Part shown: positions 63,421-64,000 of the stretch, one piece after another
Layout of the letters: every line of letters starts with the position of its first letter
Numbering within the stretch: position 1 is the first letter of the stretch
NCBI RefSeq assembly: GCF_021018745.1
Contig: NZ_CP063845.1
Coordinates: 4,030,001-4,094,000 of the forward strand
Direction of reading: 5' to 3'
Source of the DNA: Gloeobacter morelensis MG652769
Lineage (GTDB): Bacteria; Cyanobacteriota; Cyanobacteriia; Gloeobacterales; Gloeobacteraceae
DNA length: 64,000 bases
Position numbers and translations under genes: made by a program
The notes under the pieces: generated by a model
The model's database searches: none
Seen by the model: the letters and a program-made list of their open reading frames with translations, nothing else
What the model was told of the DNA's origin: nothing

Positions 63421-64000
63421 TTACACGGGACTGAGCATCTTCTCGTAGGCTACTTCGCCGGTGATCTTGTAGATACGGGCGGTCAAGGCGCCGCGCGCGT
63501 CGATGTCGATAGCGCCGAAGTACTGGTTGTTCGGGGGCGGCAGGTTGGGCTCCGCCGGAAGGACATTGAATTCGTAGCGCGGGCCGAAGCTCCCATCGAG
63601 GGGAAGGTCGCTGGCAGGACCGAAGGCCCCGGCGTGGATAGGACCGATCACAAATTCCCAGAAAGGATTGAAGTCCTGGTAGACCGCCCGGGCGGGATCG
63701 TAGTAGATGGCGGCCGGAAAGTGCACATCAGCAGTGATCCACACGACGTTGCGGATGTCCTCGTCTTTGATGAACTTGAGCAAATCGGCCAGTTCCTGTT
63801 CGCGGCCGAGCACCTGGCTGTTGTTCTGTGACCAGGCGTCGTAGTCGCCCTCGCCGCCGGTGACGATCGACAGCGGGTCGTGGGTGGCGATCACCTTCCA
63901 GGTAGAGCGCGAGGCTTTCAGACGCTCCTTGAGCCACTGCAATTGCTCAGGACCCAGCATGGCGAGCAACTCCGGCTGGGTGTTCCTGTCGTTGCCACCC
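63421..64000 (-). CDS. PhoD-like alkaline phosphatase, 3' part (truncated by the window edge)
   Basis: The window holds the last 190 or so residues. They match the C-terminal half of PhoD-type phosphodiesterases/phosphatases: MLGPEQLQWLKERLKAS, WKVIATHDPL, DAWSQNNSQVLGREQELADLL and IRNVVWITADVHFPAAIYYD, the last containing His for metal binding. PhoD enzymes hydrolyse phosphate esters outside the cytoplasm using Fe and Ca. The frame is open to the window edge, so the start is not visible. The gene is complete at its 3' end (stop at 63421). Confidence 0.85.
   Translation of the reverse strand, partial: GGNDRNTQPELLAMLGPEQLQWLKERLKASRSTWKVIATHDPLSIVTGGEGDYDAWSQNNSQVLGREQELADLLKFIKDEDIRNVVWITADVHFPAAIYYDPARAVYQDFNPFWEFVIGPIHAGAFGPASDLPLDGSFGPRYEFNVLPAEPNLPPPNNQYFGAIDIDARGALTARIYKITGEVAYEKMLSPV

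Overview
The window looks like a GC-rich cyanobacterial chromosome, most probably Gloeobacter (G. violaceus or a close relative). This is inferred from the gene set: several Uma2-family proteins, a DUF2808 protein, an 84-aa protein resembling the cyanobacterial DUF6761 family, TonB receptors beside housekeeping genes, and frequent GTG/TTG starts. No photosystem gene or rRNA is present to confirm it. Genes are dense, on both strands, and mostly in short operons. No tRNA, rRNA or CRISPR array was recognised.

Layout. 1-5.1 kb: a TPR protein, an IS982-family element sitting exactly between two convergent genes, lnt, an orphan sugar-type ABC permease and an Uma2 protein. 5.2-15.3 kb: histone-deacetylase-like hydrolase, TonB receptor, a repeat-bearing subtilisin-like protease, recG, and an antibiotic-biosynthesis-monooxygenase-like protein. 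15.6-25.8 kb: mutL, a MOSC protein, efp-accB, folC, an MalK/UgpC-type ATPase, a B12-binding-type radical SAM enzyme and two more Uma2 proteins. 25.9-31.8 kb: a beta-barrel outer-membrane protein, a GHL10-type glycoside hydrolase and a polytopic glycosyltransferase-like protein.

31.4-48.2 kb is the most unusual region. It holds an apparent RiPP locus: a short precursor with four 13-residue repeats (A/V-S-x-A-HHSGGGF-x-E), a YcaO enzyme with no C-terminal PxPxP, and a TfuA partner, a pair known to install backbone thioamides. Around them lie a methyltransferase, an RND pump behind a strong Fur/Zur-like box, a CydDC-like ABC exporter pair, two DUF3526-type ABC-2 permeases whose ATPase gene is an internally deleted remnant, and a TonB receptor. 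A CsoR/InrS-like C-tract/G-tract palindrome sits in the divergent promoter region. I infer a histidine-rich thioamidated peptide made, exported and perhaps re-imported as a metal ligand (metallophore-like). The block is bounded by a direct repeat: the 3' end of the glycosyltransferase gene on the left and an orphan copy of the same 3' end on the right, as expected for an integrated island.

48.7-64 kb: a glycine-rich secreted protein, glgB, an N-acyl-D-amino-acid deacylase, a zinc-ribbon protein, an S41 C-terminal processing protease, an alpha/beta hydrolase, a phosphoribosyltransferase, a phytanoyl-CoA-dioxygenase-like enzyme preceded by tiny leader ORFs, an MnmD-like methyltransferase, a DUF2808 protein, a DUF6152/DUF6644-like pair, a TerB-like protein and the 3' part of a PhoD-like phosphatase. 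A roughly 90-bp GC-rich interspersed repeat occurs three times (4.3, 18.4 and 50.5 kb), twice next to Uma2 genes.
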